Source of the DNA: Synechococcus sp. GreenBA-s | Lineage (GTDB): Bacteria > Cyanobacteriota > Cyanobacteriia > PCC-6307 > Cyanobiaceae | Direction: 5' to 3' | DNA length: 64,000 nucleotides | NCBI RefSeq assembly: GCF_024345855.1 | Contig: NZ_JAGQBX010000006.1 | Span: forward strand, 1 to 64,000 | Part shown: in pieces, positions 1 to 8,800 of the stretch | Layout: each line of letters opens with the position of its first letter | Position numbering within the stretch: the stretch's first letter is position 1 | Notes under the pieces: model-generated | Told to the model about the DNA's origin: nothing | Seen by the model: only the letters and a program-made list of their open reading frames with translations | Databases searched by the model: none | Program-made: the position numbers and the translations under genes

Positions 1-244
1 CTTTTGAACTTACAACACCGGCGGCTCGCGCCTCCTTTGTCGTCAGTCCGCCTCGGAATTCCCTCGGGTCCCCCCGCTGGCTCCTTGGCGCTGCACGCTC
101 GCCTCTCGGCTCCCGCGCAGTCCAAAACCATAACACCCCCCTCGCCCTTCACGCAAACAGGGCGTGCTCAGCTGGGCAGAAAGCTGACGCAACCCCTTGC
201 CCTGCCTAGCGTTGGCCCGAAGGCCCAGGGGTCTGGAGCCCGCC
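1..244. other. Upstream region of the invertase, no gene recognised
   Basis: I see no convincing gene here. Reading frames that cross it are open only because of the high GC content. The stretch is C-rich in its first half. It carries a TAGCGT box about 33 bases before the invertase start and otherwise no hairpin or repeat that I can support. Confidence 0.5.
207..212 (+). promoter_or_regulatory. Candidate -10 box for the invertase
   Basis: TAGCGT lies 32 bases before the chosen ATG. Similar TANNNT boxes sit 18-35 bases before many other starts in this window (petB, minD, abrB, HNH gene, the gene at 12939), which is the main argument for it. No good -35 element is visible. Confidence 0.35.
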
Positions 245-1693
245 ATGGCGCAGCAGTTCAGCCAGGAGCGCCTGCGGGTTCGCCCCAGTTCCCGGGAAGA
301 CGCCGTGGTGGCCCGCGCCCGGGAGTACTTCGAGCGCACCTTGATCCAGGTGGGCGGCAAGCCGGTGGGCTCCATGGCCGCCCTGAAACACCCGGGCGGG
401 GACGGCGCCCTCAACTACGACGAAGTGTTCCTGCGGGACAACGTGCCCGTGATGCTCTACCTGCTGCTGCAGGGGCGCCACGACATCGTGCGCCATTTCC
501 TGGAGGTGTGCCTGGACCTGCAGAGCAGCGCCTACCAGACCCGCGGCGTGTTCCCCACCAGCTTCGTGGAACAGGACGGCAAGGTGCTGGCCGACTACGG
601 CCAGCGCTCGATCGGCCGCATCACCTCGGTGGACGCCAGCCTGTGGTGGCCGGTGCTCTGCTGGCTCTACGTGCGCCGCAGCCGCGACTGGGAATTCGGC
701 GTGAGTCAGAAGGTGCAGCGCGGTGTGCAGCTGCTGCTGGATCTGGTGCTGCACCCCACCTTCGAGGGCACGCCGGTGCTGTTCGTGCCCGACTGCGCCT
801 TCATGATCGATCGCCCCATGGACGTGTGGGGCGCACCGCTGGAGGTGGAGGTGCTGCTGTTCGGCTGCCTGCGCAGCTGCTGCCAGCTGATGGAGCTGGC
901 CCAGAAGGGCAACACCAGCCGCCTTCTGGATCAGCGCCTGCTGCTGACCCGGGCCTGGCAGCAGGACCTGCGCCTGTTCCTGCTCAAGCACTACTGGGTG
1001 ACCAGCAAGACCCTGCAGGTCCTGCGGCGCCGACCCACGGAGCAGTACGGCGACCATCAGTACCAGAACGAGTTCAACGTGCAGCCCCAGGTGATCCCCC
1101 CCTGGCTGCAGAACTGGCTGGAGGAACGGGGCGGCTACCTGATCGGCAACATGCGCACCGGCCGGCCGGACTTCCGCTTCTACAGCCTGGGCAATGCCCT
1201 GGCCTGTCTGTTCGGGCTGGTGTCGGCGCCGCAGCAGCGGGCCCTGTTCCGGCTGGTGCTGCACAACCGCGAACACCTGATGGCCCAGATGCCGATGCGG
1301 ATCTGCCATCCGCCGATGGAGGGGGATGAATGGCGCGACAAGACCGGCTCGGATCCCAAGAACTGGCCCTGGAGCTACCACAACGGCGGGCACTGGCCCA
1401 GCCTGCTCTGGTTCCTCGGCGGCGCGATCCTGCTGCATGAGCAGCGCCACCCCTCGGCGGATGTGCTGCTGATGGGCCAGATGAAAGCCATGCTCGAGGA
1501 GTGTTACTGGAGCCAGCTCAACCAACTGCCGCGCCAGCAGTGGGCCGAGTATTTCGACGGACCTACCGGCACCTGGGTGGGCCAGCAGGCCCGCACCTAC
1601 CAGACCTGGACGATCGTGGGCTTCCTGCTGCTGCACCACCTACTGCGGGTGAACCCCCGCGACGTGACCCTGCTGGACATCAACACCCCCTGA
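245..1693 (+). CDS. Glycoside hydrolase family 100 (neutral/alkaline invertase)
   Basis: A 482-residue cytoplasmic protein without a signal peptide. It matches the alkaline/neutral invertases of cyanobacteria and plants, which split sucrose into glucose and fructose. The block MIDRPMDVWGAPLEVE corresponds to the family block around the catalytic Asp, and SYHNGGHWPSLLW is the conserved C-terminal block. The ATG at 245 is preferred over an upstream in-frame codon at 197 because the extra residues do not look like family sequence and the TAGCGT box lies between the two. The gene stands alone and converges on petD. A role in turning over sucrose as a compatible solute or reserve is inferred from the family. 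Confidence 0.88.
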   Translation: MAQQFSQERLRVRPSSREDAVVARAREYFERTLIQVGGKPVGSMAALKHPGGDGALNYDEVFLRDNVPVMLYLLLQGRHDIVRHFLEVCLDLQSSAYQTRGVFPTSFVEQDGKVLADYGQRSIGRITSVDASLWWPVLCWLYVRRSRDWEFGVSQKVQRGVQLLLDLVLHPTFEGTPVLFVPDCAFMIDRPMDVWGAPLEVEVLLFGCLRSCCQLMELAQKGNTSRLLDQRLLLTRAWQQDLRLFLLKHYWVTSKTLQVLRRRPTEQYGDHQYQNEFNVQPQVIPPWLQNWLEERGGYLIGNMRTGRPDFRFYSLGNALACLFGLVSAPQQRALFRLVLHNREHLMAQMPMRICHPPMEGDEWRDKTGSDPKNWPWSYHNGGHWPSLLWFLGGAILLHEQRHPSADVLLMGQMKAMLEECYWSQLNQLPRQQWAEYFDGPTGTWVGQQARTYQTWTIVGFLLLHHLLRVNPRDVTLLDINTP

Positions 1694-1713
1694 GCGCCAG
1701 CTTGGCCAGACAC

Positions 1714-1741
1714 AAAAAACCCCTGGCCAGAGCCAGGGGTT
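1714..1741 (-). terminator. Rho-independent terminator of petB-petD
   Basis: A perfect 10-bp stem (1718-1727 with 1732-1741) encloses a CAGA loop and is followed on the minus strand by a run of T (the As at 1714-1719). It lies just after the petD stop codon. The U-tract is on the petD side, so the terminator serves the minus strand; the stem may also act on the invertase transcript. Confidence 0.85.
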
Positions 1742-1799
1742 GAGGGGTTGGAGCCGAAGCCCGTAGGGAGACAGGGCTCAGGCAAGGAGGCACTGAGGC

Positions 1800-2282
1800 T
1801 CAGAAAAGGCCCAGGGTGAGGGACTTGTCGATGGGCAGGGCAGCGCCGATGCCGAGGTAGATGGTGAACACCGTGCCGAACAGGAAGGCCGCCATGGCCA
1901 CCGGACGACGGAAGGGGTTCTGGAACTTGTTGAAGCTCTCGATGAACGGGATGAGCATCAGGCCCAGGGGAACCATCGTCTGCAGGACGATGCCGAGCAG
2001 CTTGTTGGGCACGACCCGCAGGATCTGGAACACCGGGTAGAGGTACCACTCCGGCAGGATTTCCAGGGGTGTGGCAAAGGGATCGGCCTTGTCACCCAGC
2101 ATGGCGGGGTCGAGCACGGCCAGACCCACCAGGCAGCCGATCGTCCCGAGGATCACCACCGGGAAGATGTAGAGCAGGTCGTTGGGCCAGGCCGGCTCAC
2201 CGTAATAGTTATGGCCCATGCCCTTGGCCAGCTTGGCCCGCAGCTTGGGATCGCTCAGGTCGGGCTTCTTGAGGATGTGCAT
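1800..2282 (-). CDS. petD: Cytochrome b6-f complex subunit IV
   Basis: A 160-residue thylakoid membrane protein, the usual length for PetD. It forms the second half of the cytochrome b core with PetB and lines the quinol-oxidation (Qo) site. The PEWY motif of the Qo site is at residues 77-80, and three hydrophobic segments follow the soluble N-terminus, as the family requires. It follows petB on the same strand after 167 bases and is closed by a strong terminator. It carries electrons between plastoquinone and plastocyanin or cytochrome c6. Confidence 0.98.
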   Translation of the reverse strand: MHILKKPDLSDPKLRAKLAKGMGHNYYGEPAWPNDLLYIFPVVILGTIGCLVGLAVLDPAMLGDKADPFATPLEILPEWYLYPVFQILRVVPNKLLGIVLQTMVPLGLMLIPFIESFNKFQNPFRRPVAMAAFLFGTVFTIYLGIGAALPIDKSLTLGLF

Positions 2283-2449
2283 GGTGAAGGCCTGAAGAGG
2301 GACCGGGTTGAAGAGCCGGTAAGCCGGCGGAAACCGAGTGGAGGAAGGCTAGGAAGCGGGACGGAGCTGCCGCTGGTCCTGGAGGGATGACGGCAGAGGG
2401 ATTGCAGCATTTCGCAATCCCTGGCCGGTCGCCGCGGCAGAACCTGGAT

Positions 2450-3130
2450 TCAGAGGGGACCGGAGATGCCCTGCTTACGGATCATCAAGAAGTGCACGAG
2501 CATGAACACGGCCAGCAGCCAGGGCATCACGAAGGTGTGCAGGCTGTAGAAGCGCGTGAGGGTGGCCTGGCCGACGCTCTCACCGCCGCGCAGCAGCTCA
2601 ACCATGAAGTTGCCAACCACGGGCACGGCGGCAGGCACGCCGCTCACGATCTTGACGGCCCAGTAGCCCACCTGATCCCAGGGCAGGGAGTAGCCGGTGA
2701 CCCCGAAGGACACAGTGATCACGGCCATGGTGACGCCGGTGATCCAGGTGAGCTCCCGGGGGCGCTTGAAGCCGCCGGTGAGGTACACGCGGAACACGTG
2801 CAGGATCAGCATGAGCACCATCATCGAGGCACTCCAGCGGTGCACCGAGCGGATCAGCCAGCCGAAGCTGACGTCCGTCATCAGGTACTGCACCGAGGCG
2901 TAGGCCTCAGCCACCGTGGGCTTGTAATAGAAAGTCATCGCAAACCCGGTCGCAAACTGGACCAGGAAGCAGACCAGGGTGATGCCACCCAGGCAATAGA
3001 AGATGTTGACGTGGGGGGGGACGTACTTCGACGCGATGTCGTCGGCGATGTCCTGGATCTCGAGCCGCTCCTGGAACCAGTCGTAGACCGGCGAGGACTT
3101 TCCGCCAGCGGCGGGAGAGGAGTTCGCCAT
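2450..3130 (-). CDS. petB: Cytochrome b6
   Basis: A 226-residue cytochrome b6, the haem-binding core of the b6f complex. His97/His111 and His198/His213 match the bis-histidine ligands of the two b haems. Cys46 is the equivalent of the cysteine (35 in shorter homologues) that anchors the extra c-type haem. The first ~14 residues ([11 protein letters not shown] after MAN) make it longer than the ~215-218 residues usual for PetB. It is co-oriented with petD. A TAGACT box lies 25 bases upstream on the minus strand, inside the gap to the divergent protease gene. Confidence 0.98.
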   Translation of the reverse strand: MANSSPAAGGKSSPVYDWFQERLEIQDIADDIASKYVPPHVNIFYCLGGITLVCFLVQFATGFAMTFYYKPTVAEAYASVQYLMTDVSFGWLIRSVHRWSASMMVLMLILHVFRVYLTGGFKRPRELTWITGVTMAVITVSFGVTGYSLPWDQVGYWAVKIVSGVPAAVPVVGNFMVELLRGGESVGQATLTRFYSLHTFVMPWLLAVFMLVHFLMIRKQGISGPL

Positions 3131-3154
3131 GCAGCGAGAGGGTTTGGTTGGCAG

Positions 3155-3160
3155 AGTCTA
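3155..3160 (-). promoter_or_regulatory. Candidate -10 box for petB
   Basis: On the minus strand the sequence reads TAGACT, 25 bases before the petB ATG. It lies in the short divergent gap shared with the processing protease. It follows the spacing seen at other starts in this window, but no -35 element is obvious. Confidence 0.4.
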
Positions 3161-3180
3161 CCGATCGCCCAGGACCGGAC

Positions 3181-4506
3181 GTGAGCGCCCCGCCGACCCA
3201 GCCCCGACACCTGCCGCCCTCGCCAGCGGGGCCCGGCCGGAGGCTGGCGCCGGTGCCCACCGCGCTGGTCAGCGCGCTGCTGACGGCGGTCCTGCTGCTG
3301 CAGCCCGCCGCGGCCTGGGCCCTGAATGACGCCCAGCAGCTGGTGGTGGAGAGCTGGCGGCTGGTGAACCAGAGCTACGTGGATCCGGCCCGCTTCGAGG
3401 CGATCGGCTGGAAGCGGCTGCGCCAGAAGGCCCTCGAACGCCCGATCCAGACGAGCGGCGACGCCTACGACGTCATCGAGGCCCTGCTCGCCCCCATCGG
3501 CGACCCCTACACCCGCCTGCTGCGGCCGGCCGAATACGCCAGCCTGCGCTCCAACACCCAGGGCAGCGTCAGCGGCGTGGGGCTGCAGCTGGGGCTCAGC
3601 GGCAGCACGGCGGCGAGCGACGCCGCGATCGTGGTGATCGCCCCCCTGGAGGATTCCCCCGCCGATGAGGCCGGCATCAGCAGCGGCACGGCCGTGCTGC
3701 GGGTGGATGGGCTCGAGACGCAGAGCCTCGGCTTGGAGGGCACCGCGGCGCGGCTGCGGGGCGCGGCGGGCACGCGGGTGCTGCTGACGTTGCAGTCCCC
3801 CGGCGGGCGGCCACGGGAGCTGGAGCTGCAGCGGCGCACGGTGGACCTGCATCCCGTGCGCAGCCGCCTGATCGAGAACGGCGGCCATCGCCTCGGTTAT
3901 CTGCGCATCAGCCAGTTCGCCGAACCCGTGCCCCAGCAGGTGCAGGACGGCCTGGAGCAGCTGCAGCGGGATGGGGCCGAAGGGCTGATCCTGGATCTGC
4001 GCAACAACTCGGGCGGCCTGGTGGCGGCAGGCCTGGCCGTGGCCGATGCGCTGCTGGATGGCGAGCCGATCGTGGAAACCCGCAACCGGGAGGGCTTCGC
4101 CGATGCCCAGCAGGCCCACCGGGGCCTGCTCTATGGCGGCCCGATGGTGACCCTGGTGAACGCGGGCACCGCCAGTGCCAGCGAGATCCTGGCCGGCGCC
4201 CTCCAGGACGACGGCCGCTCACCCCTGCTGGGCAGCCGCACCTTCGGCAAGGGTCTGATCCAGACCCTGATCGGGCTGGGCAGCGACGGCAGCGGCCTGG
4301 CGGTGACCGTGGCCCGCTACGTGACCCCCAGCGGCCGCGACATCCAGAACCTCGGCATCGAACCGGACCGGCTGCTGCCCGGCCCCGAGCCGCTGGACCC
4401 CGGTGGAGCCGAGGACCACTGGCTGGAGGCGGCGGCCGCCCAGCTGGCGCACCAGCTTGATGGCCCGGCGGCAGGGCCGGCCAGGGCCGGGCAGGAGGCC
4501 GGCTGA
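3181..4506 (+). CDS. C-terminal processing peptidase, S41 family
   Basis: A 441-residue protease with an N-terminal hydrophobic export segment (around residues 25-46, ending ...AAAWAL), a PDZ domain in the middle and the S41 catalytic core. By alignment to E. coli Tsp (Ser430/Asp441/Lys455), the residues are Ser332 in GTASASE, Asp343, and Lys357 in TFGKG, with the same 25-residue Ser-Lys spacing. The family includes CtpA, which matures the D1 protein, and paralogues CtpB and CtpZ; I cannot tell which one this is. GTG at 3181 is chosen because AGGA lies 6 bases before it and the petB -10 box lies upstream. A TTG at 3148 is the alternative. Its stop overlaps the next gene's start (TGATG). Confidence 0.88.
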   Translation: MSAPPTQPRHLPPSPAGPGRRLAPVPTALVSALLTAVLLLQPAAAWALNDAQQLVVESWRLVNQSYVDPARFEAIGWKRLRQKALERPIQTSGDAYDVIEALLAPIGDPYTRLLRPAEYASLRSNTQGSVSGVGLQLGLSGSTAASDAAIVVIAPLEDSPADEAGISSGTAVLRVDGLETQSLGLEGTAARLRGAAGTRVLLTLQSPGGRPRELELQRRTVDLHPVRSRLIENGGHRLGYLRISQFAEPVPQQVQDGLEQLQRDGAEGLILDLRNNSGGLVAAGLAVADALLDGEPIVETRNREGFADAQQAHRGLLYGGPMVTLVNAGTASASEILAGALQDDGRSPLLGSRTFGKGLIQTLIGLGSDGSGLAVTVARYVTPSGRDIQNLGIEPDRLLPGPEPLDPGGAEDHWLEAAAAQLAHQLDGPAAGPARAGQEAG

Positions 4507-5765
4507 TGGGTCCGCGCACCTACCACGACCCGCTGCACGGGGCGATCCGCCTGGACCCGCACCATCCGGCCGAGGCCCTGGCGATCGACCTGATCGACAC
4601 GGCTCCCTTCCAGAGGCTGCGGCGCATCCGCCAGCTCGGCCCGGCCTTCCTCACCTTCCACGGGGCCGAATCCAGCCGCTTCACCCACTCCCTGGGGGTG
4701 CTGCACCTGGCGCGCCAGGCCCTCGATGGGCTGGCCGCCCAGGCTCCCCAGCTGGAGGAGCACCGGGGCGTACTGCTGGCGGCGGCGCTGCTGCACGACC
4801 TGGGGCACGCCCCCCTGAGCCACTCGGGCGAGGAGATGTATGGCCTGCGCCACGAGAGCTGGTCGGGCCGGCTGATCCGCGAGCACCCCGCCCTGCGCCA
4901 GCGGCTCGAGGCCTACGCCCCCGGCACGGCCGATGCGGTGGCGGACCTGCTGGAGCACGGCCGCTACGACCAGCCCGCCATCAAGGCCCTGGTGAGCAGC
5001 CAGCTGGACTGCGACCGGCTCGACTACCTGCTGCGCGACAGCTACAGCACCGGCACCCGCTACGGCCAGCTGGATCTGGAGCGGATCCTGGCCGCCCTCA
5101 CCCTCGCGCCCGACGGCCAGCTGGCCCTGCACCCCAAGGGCCTGATGGCCGTGGAGCACTACCTGGTGGTGCGCAACCTGATGTATCGGAGCGTCTACAA
5201 CCACCGGCTCAACGTGGTGTGCAACTGGCTGCTGAGCCAGGTGATCGCCACCGCCCGGCGGCTGGGGCCCAGCCAGCTGGAGGCCGATGCGGTGATGGCC
5301 GGCTGGCTGTGGCAGCCGGACGCCCTTGACCTGGAGACCTACCTGGCCAACGACGACCTGCGCACCGGCTACCACCTGCTGCGCTGGCGGGAGGAGGGTC
5401 CGGAGCCGCTGCGGGGGCTCTGCGCCCGGCTGCTGGATCGGCGCCTGCTCAAGGCCACGGCGGTGACGGAGCTGCGCCCCGAGCGGCGGCTGGAGTTCCT
5501 GGCCCGGGCCCGGGCCCTGAGCGGCGCGGCGGGCCTGGATCCGGAGAGCTGCTGCGGGCTGCAGCAGCGGGAGAGCCGCGGCTACCACCCCTACAAAGGA
5601 GGGCTGCGCCTGTGGGACGGCCAGCGCCTGGCGGCCCTGGAGGCCAGCTCGGCCCTGGTGACCAGCCTCAGCCAGCCGGTGCAGACCGCCTGGCTGATCC
5701 ACCCGGCCGAGGTGAGCCCGGTGCTGCGCGAGGAGCTGGCGCTGGCCCTGGCCGATGGCCGGTAG
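4506..5765 (+). CDS. HD-domain phosphohydrolase (dGTPase-like superfamily)
   Basis: A 419-residue soluble protein of the HD superfamily related to dNTP triphosphohydrolases (YdhJ/SAMHD1-like). The metal-binding residues are visible as His61 in RFTHSLG, His97-Asp98 in LLHDLGHAP, and a downstream Asp in QLDCDRLDYL. The N-terminal YHDPLHGAI block is typical of this subgroup. It is translationally coupled to the upstream protease (one-base overlap) and sits 38 bases before minC, so the three genes probably share a transcript. The substrate is not known; nucleotide hydrolysis is the family expectation. Confidence 0.85.
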   Translation: MGPRTYHDPLHGAIRLDPHHPAEALAIDLIDTAPFQRLRRIRQLGPAFLTFHGAESSRFTHSLGVLHLARQALDGLAAQAPQLEEHRGVLLAAALLHDLGHAPLSHSGEEMYGLRHESWSGRLIREHPALRQRLEAYAPGTADAVADLLEHGRYDQPAIKALVSSQLDCDRLDYLLRDSYSTGTRYGQLDLERILAALTLAPDGQLALHPKGLMAVEHYLVVRNLMYRSVYNHRLNVVCNWLLSQVIATARRLGPSQLEADAVMAGWLWQPDALDLETYLANDDLRTGYHLLRWREEGPEPLRGLCARLLDRRLLKATAVTELRPERRLEFLARARALSGAAGLDPESCCGLQQRESRGYHPYKGGLRLWDGQRLAALEASSALVTSLSQPVQTAWLIHPAEVSPVLREELALALADGR

Positions 5766-5803
5766 TGGGATGCTGGCCCAGCTGAGATGTCCGCCCCGGT
5801 GAG

Positions 5804-6487
5804 ATGGCCGCCCTGCTGACACCGGCCCAGGCCCCTGGCCTGCCCCACCAGCTGCAGCTGCCGATCAGCCGCAGCGCCGGCAACGGCGCCCTGGCGGAGG
5901 TGCGCCACGGCCTCGGCAGCCGGCCCCCCCGCGGTGCGCTGGTGCTGCACAGCCGCGACTGGCCGCTGACCCTGCCGGAGCTGCGGGCGCTGCAGCAGCT
6001 GCTGGAGGGCGTGGGCCTCACGCTGGAGCGGGTGGAGGGCAGCCGGGCCGAGACCCTGGTGGCCGCCGCGGCCATGGGCCTGGCCACCGGGCTGCGCAGC
6101 GAACCGGACGTGGAGGCCGGGGGGGAAGCGGATCGGCCCGCAGCGGCGCTCACGATTCACCAGGGCACCCTGCGCTCCGGCGACCACCTGCAGGCCGAGG
6201 GGTCGGTGCTGCTGCTGGGGGACGTGAACCCCGGCGCCCGCATCTCGGCGGTGGGGGATGTGCGGGTGTGGGGACGGCTGCGGGGCGTGGCCCACGCCGG
6301 CTGCCGCGGCGATGGCAGCGCCCGGATCGTGGCCCTGCAGCTGCGGCCCCTGCAGCTGCGCATCGCCGCGGCCGTGGCCCGGGGGCCCGAGGATCAGCCC
6401 CCCGCAGGCTTCACCGAGGAGGCGGTGCTGGAGGGAGGGGCGATCGCGATCCGGCCGGCCGAACCCACCTGGCCCCTCAGCGGTTGA
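5804..6487 (+). CDS. minC: Septum site-determining protein MinC
   Basis: A 227-residue MinC. The C-terminal beta-helix domain (about residues 115-215) carries the signature LLLGDVNPGARISAVGDVRVWG followed by GVAHAGCRGD. The N-terminal half is divergent, as is usual in cyanobacteria. It inhibits FtsZ ring formation away from mid-cell together with MinD. GGTGAG precedes the ATG. Unlike a normal min operon, minD and minE are separated from it by three genes on the opposite strand. The 3' end overlaps the convergent transporter gene by 11 bases. Confidence 0.92.
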   Translation: MAALLTPAQAPGLPHQLQLPISRSAGNGALAEVRHGLGSRPPRGALVLHSRDWPLTLPELRALQQLLEGVGLTLERVEGSRAETLVAAAAMGLATGLRSEPDVEAGGEADRPAAALTIHQGTLRSGDHLQAEGSVLLLGDVNPGARISAVGDVRVWGRLRGVAHAGCRGDGSARIVALQLRPLQLRIAAAVARGPEDQPPAGFTEEAVLEGGAIAIRPAEPTWPLSG

Positions 6488-7064
6488 TCAGCCCCAGACC
6501 GCCCAGCACCCCAGCCACGGCCATGAACCACAGGGGCGAGACGCGGGTGCGCAGCATCAGCGTGCACACCAGCAGGGACACCAGCAGGGCGGGCAGATCG
6601 TGGTCTGCGGTGCGCAGGATCTTGACGCCCACCCCGAACAGGATGCCCAGGGTGATCGGGCCCAGGCCCCGCTCGAAGGCGACGCGGAACGGCGAATCCT
6701 TGAAGCGATTCCAGCCCAGGGCCGCCGCCACCATCACCAGGGTGGAGGGCAGCAGGATCGCCGCCTCCGCCACCACGCCGCTGAGCAGGGCCCAGAACGG
6801 CCCCTCGCGCCAGGCGGCCCCCATCCCCAGCAGCCCCACGATCATCGAACTGGGCCCGGGCGCCGCTTCCGCCAGGGCGTAGAGGTCGGCGAACTGGCGG
6901 GAGGTGAGCCAGCAGAATTTGTCGACGCTGAGGTGGTGATACTCGGCCAGCAGGGTGTTGCCGCCGCCCAGGGAGAACAGCGACAGGCTCAGGAAATCCC
7001 AGAGCACCGCCGCCAGGTTGGCGAGGTCGGTGAGGCTGGCCGGCTGGCAGGCGACCGCACTCAT
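6477..7064 (-). CDS. Chromate transporter family, second half-size subunit
   Basis: A 195-residue membrane protein of the CHR family in its short, single-domain form. It shows the family features SLFSLGGGNTLL near the N-terminus and ALAEAAPGPSS before the main hydrophobic block. Short CHR proteins come as adjacent pairs, and its start overlaps the stop of the first half by 4 bases (ATGA). The family is named for chromate efflux, but the physiological anion of cyanobacterial members is uncertain; sulfate-like oxyanions are plausible. Its 3' end overlaps minC on the opposite strand. Confidence 0.85.
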   Translation of the reverse strand: MSAVACQPASLTDLANLAAVLWDFLSLSLFSLGGGNTLLAEYHHLSVDKFCWLTSRQFADLYALAEAAPGPSSMIVGLLGMGAAWREGPFWALLSGVVAEAAILLPSTLVMVAAALGWNRFKDSPFRVAFERGLGPITLGILFGVGVKILRTADHDLPALLVSLLVCTLMLRTRVSPLWFMAVAGVLGGLGLINR

Positions 7065-7681
7065 GGCTCAGGCCCGGCGGCAGGGGACGGCTGGCGAGGC
7101 GAGCGCGGCCAGTAGATGGCCATGGCGATCGGCCCCAGCACCAGCACCAGCGGAATCAGCCGCACGTGGAACACGTCCATGGCCAGAAAGCTGGCCGCCG
7201 CCAGCAGCAGGGCCAGGGGGTCGCGGCGGTACTCACCCAGGATCTTGAAACCCATCGAGAGGGCCATGCCGGCCGCCGCGGCCACCACCCCGGCCAGCAC
7301 CCGGTCCACCGCCGTCACCAGGTGGAGGTAGAAGTAGGCGAGCCCGATCAGCAGCAGCACGCTGAAGGGCAGCAGCAGCATTCCCGCCAGGGCCGCCAGG
7401 GCACCGGCCAGGCCGTGGAAGCGGGCGCCGATGTAGACGGCCATGTTGATCTGGTTGGGCCCCGGGAACAGGCGGGCCACGGTGAGGCCCGTGATGAACT
7501 CCTCGTTGCTCATCCAGCGGCGGTTCTCCACCACGATCCGCTGGCTCCAGGCCGAGAGGCCGCCGCCGAAGGAGGAGAGCGCCACCTGCTGCATGCCCAG
7601 GAACAGCGCCGCCAGCGACGGGGGCGATGCCGCCGGGGCAGCGGGCGGTGGGGTCACACTGGGTGGCGGGGAGCTGGCCAT
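7061..7681 (-). CDS. Chromate transporter family, first half-size subunit
   Basis: A 206-residue CHR-family membrane protein and partner of the following gene. After a Pro/Ala-rich N-terminus (about 25 residues) come the signatures LSSFGGGLSAW and ARLFPGPNQIN, followed by several hydrophobic segments. Paired half-size CHR proteins work as a heterodimer with opposite membrane topologies. It lies immediately downstream of the phospholipase D-like gene on the same strand (5 bases between them), so the three genes look like one operon. Confidence 0.86.
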   Translation of the reverse strand: MASSPPPSVTPPPAAPAASPPSLAALFLGMQQVALSSFGGGLSAWSQRIVVENRRWMSNEEFITGLTVARLFPGPNQINMAVYIGARFHGLAGALAALAGMLLLPFSVLLLIGLAYFYLHLVTAVDRVLAGVVAAAAGMALSMGFKILGEYRRDPLALLLAAASFLAMDVFHVRLIPLVLVLGPIAMAIYWPRSPRQPSPAAGPEP

Positions 7682-7686
7682 GCCGC

Positions 7687-8685
7687 TCAGTTGTGCACGA
7701 AGTGGGGATCGGGCGGTAGCTCGCCCTCCTCGTGGAGGCTGGGATCGAGGGGATCGGGGGCCCGGTACTTGGCGGCCTCGGCCCAGTCGGCCTCGAAGGT
7801 GGCCTTGAGCCGCGCCACCACCTCGGGGGCATCGGACTCGATCCCCAGCTCGCGGCGCAGGTCGAAGGCGCTGCGGTCGATGTTCATGGAGCCGGTCTGG
7901 GCTGCGATGCCATCGATGAGGATCAGCTTGGCGTGCAGCTTGAGGTGCTTCTGGCGCCGAACCTTCACCCCGAAGCGCCCCATCAGCCGCAGGGAACTGA
8001 AGGTGTCATAGATGTCCCAGTCGCTGATGCCGTGCTTGCCGCCGCACAGCACCCGCACCTTCACGCCGCGCTCCCGGGCCGCGATGATCCGCTCGAGGAT
8101 CACCGCATCCACGAACTTGGGGTGCTGGATCCAGAGGGTGCTGGTGGCCGCATCCACGATCCGGGCCATCTGACCGCGGCTGTGGAAGCTGCTCCAGACC
8201 AGCCCGACGCCGAGATCGGGCTGGAAGAACTGCCGGTGCCAGTCGGCCTCGAAGCCGGCGATCACCTGGGCCACCACCTCGGGGGCGTAGGTGACCACGC
8301 CGTAGTCCCGGGTCTGGGTGAAGTATTTGTCGGCCAGATTGAAGGTGGAGATCAGGGCCAGCTCCCGGTCCACCACCAGCGACTTTTCGTGGGTCACCGG
8401 GAAGGCCTCGCTGGTCCAGGCCACCTCGATCTGCCAGCTCTGCAGCAGGGCGTAGGCCTCGTCGTTCCAGCGGTCGCCGGCGGAGGTGTGGGGGTTGAGC
8501 ATCACCCGCACCCGCACGCCCCGCTCGCGGGCGCGGTGCAGGGCCTCCTCCACCTCCCGCGACTGGAGCTTGAACTGCTTGAGCAGCAGCTGCTCGCGGG
8601 CCTGGTCGATCAGCTCCACCACGGCCTGCACCCCGTCGTCGGGCATCACCAGCAGCCGCTGCCGGTGGTCGGGGGAGGGGGTCAT
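7687..8685 (-). CDS. Phospholipase D-like / cardiolipin synthase-type enzyme
   Basis: A 332-residue protein with two HKD motifs, HEKSLVVD and HAKLILID, each followed by the expected Gly/Ser-Asn residues (STFN and GSMN). Two such halves make one active site in the phospholipase D superfamily. Members transfer phosphatidyl groups (cardiolipin synthase) or cut phosphodiesters, and the sequence does not decide which. There is no signal peptide or membrane segment. ATG at 8685 (MTPSPDH) is preferred because the 24-residue upstream extension has no family character. It heads the opposite-strand block lying between minC and minD. Confidence 0.85.
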   Translation of the reverse strand: MTPSPDHRQRLLVMPDDGVQAVVELIDQAREQLLLKQFKLQSREVEEALHRARERGVRVRVMLNPHTSAGDRWNDEAYALLQSWQIEVAWTSEAFPVTHEKSLVVDRELALISTFNLADKYFTQTRDYGVVTYAPEVVAQVIAGFEADWHRQFFQPDLGVGLVWSSFHSRGQMARIVDAATSTLWIQHPKFVDAVILERIIAARERGVKVRVLCGGKHGISDWDIYDTFSSLRLMGRFGVKVRRQKHLKLHAKLILIDGIAAQTGSMNIDRSAFDLRRELGIESDAPEVVARLKATFEADWAEAAKYRAPDPLDPSLHEEGELPPDPHFVHN

Positions 8686-8773
8686 CGCGGGCCGTTCGGG
8701 CCTCCGTGTTCTAGACCCCACCAGCGGCGCGGCAGGGACAGCCGGAACACGGACCAAATCCGGGGGTTCGTCT

Positions 8774-8792
8774 TAGCCTGCCCCGACGTCGG
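8774..8792 (+). promoter_or_regulatory. Candidate minD -10 box and adjoining palindrome
   Basis: TAGCCT (8774-8779) lies 21 bases before the minD GTG. It is followed at once by the perfect 10-bp palindrome CCGACGTCGG (8783-8792). The palindrome would fall at the transcription start or in the leader and could be an operator. Neither element has been tested. Confidence 0.35.
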
Positions 8793-8800
8793 ACGTTGCC

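Noticed and set aside
4-1329. 441-codon plus-strand open frame
   Set aside because: It is a shadow of the GH100 invertase in another frame; its translation is Arg/Ala/Pro/Gly filler typical of GC-rich antiframes.
3148-3180. TTG start for the processing protease
   Set aside because: It would place the N-terminus over the petB -10 box; GTG 3181 has AGGA at a good distance and keeps the export signal.
6477-7681. Chromate-resistance locus
   Set aside because: CHR-family half proteins are present, but nothing else for chromate resistance is; the name should not be read as proof of substrate.
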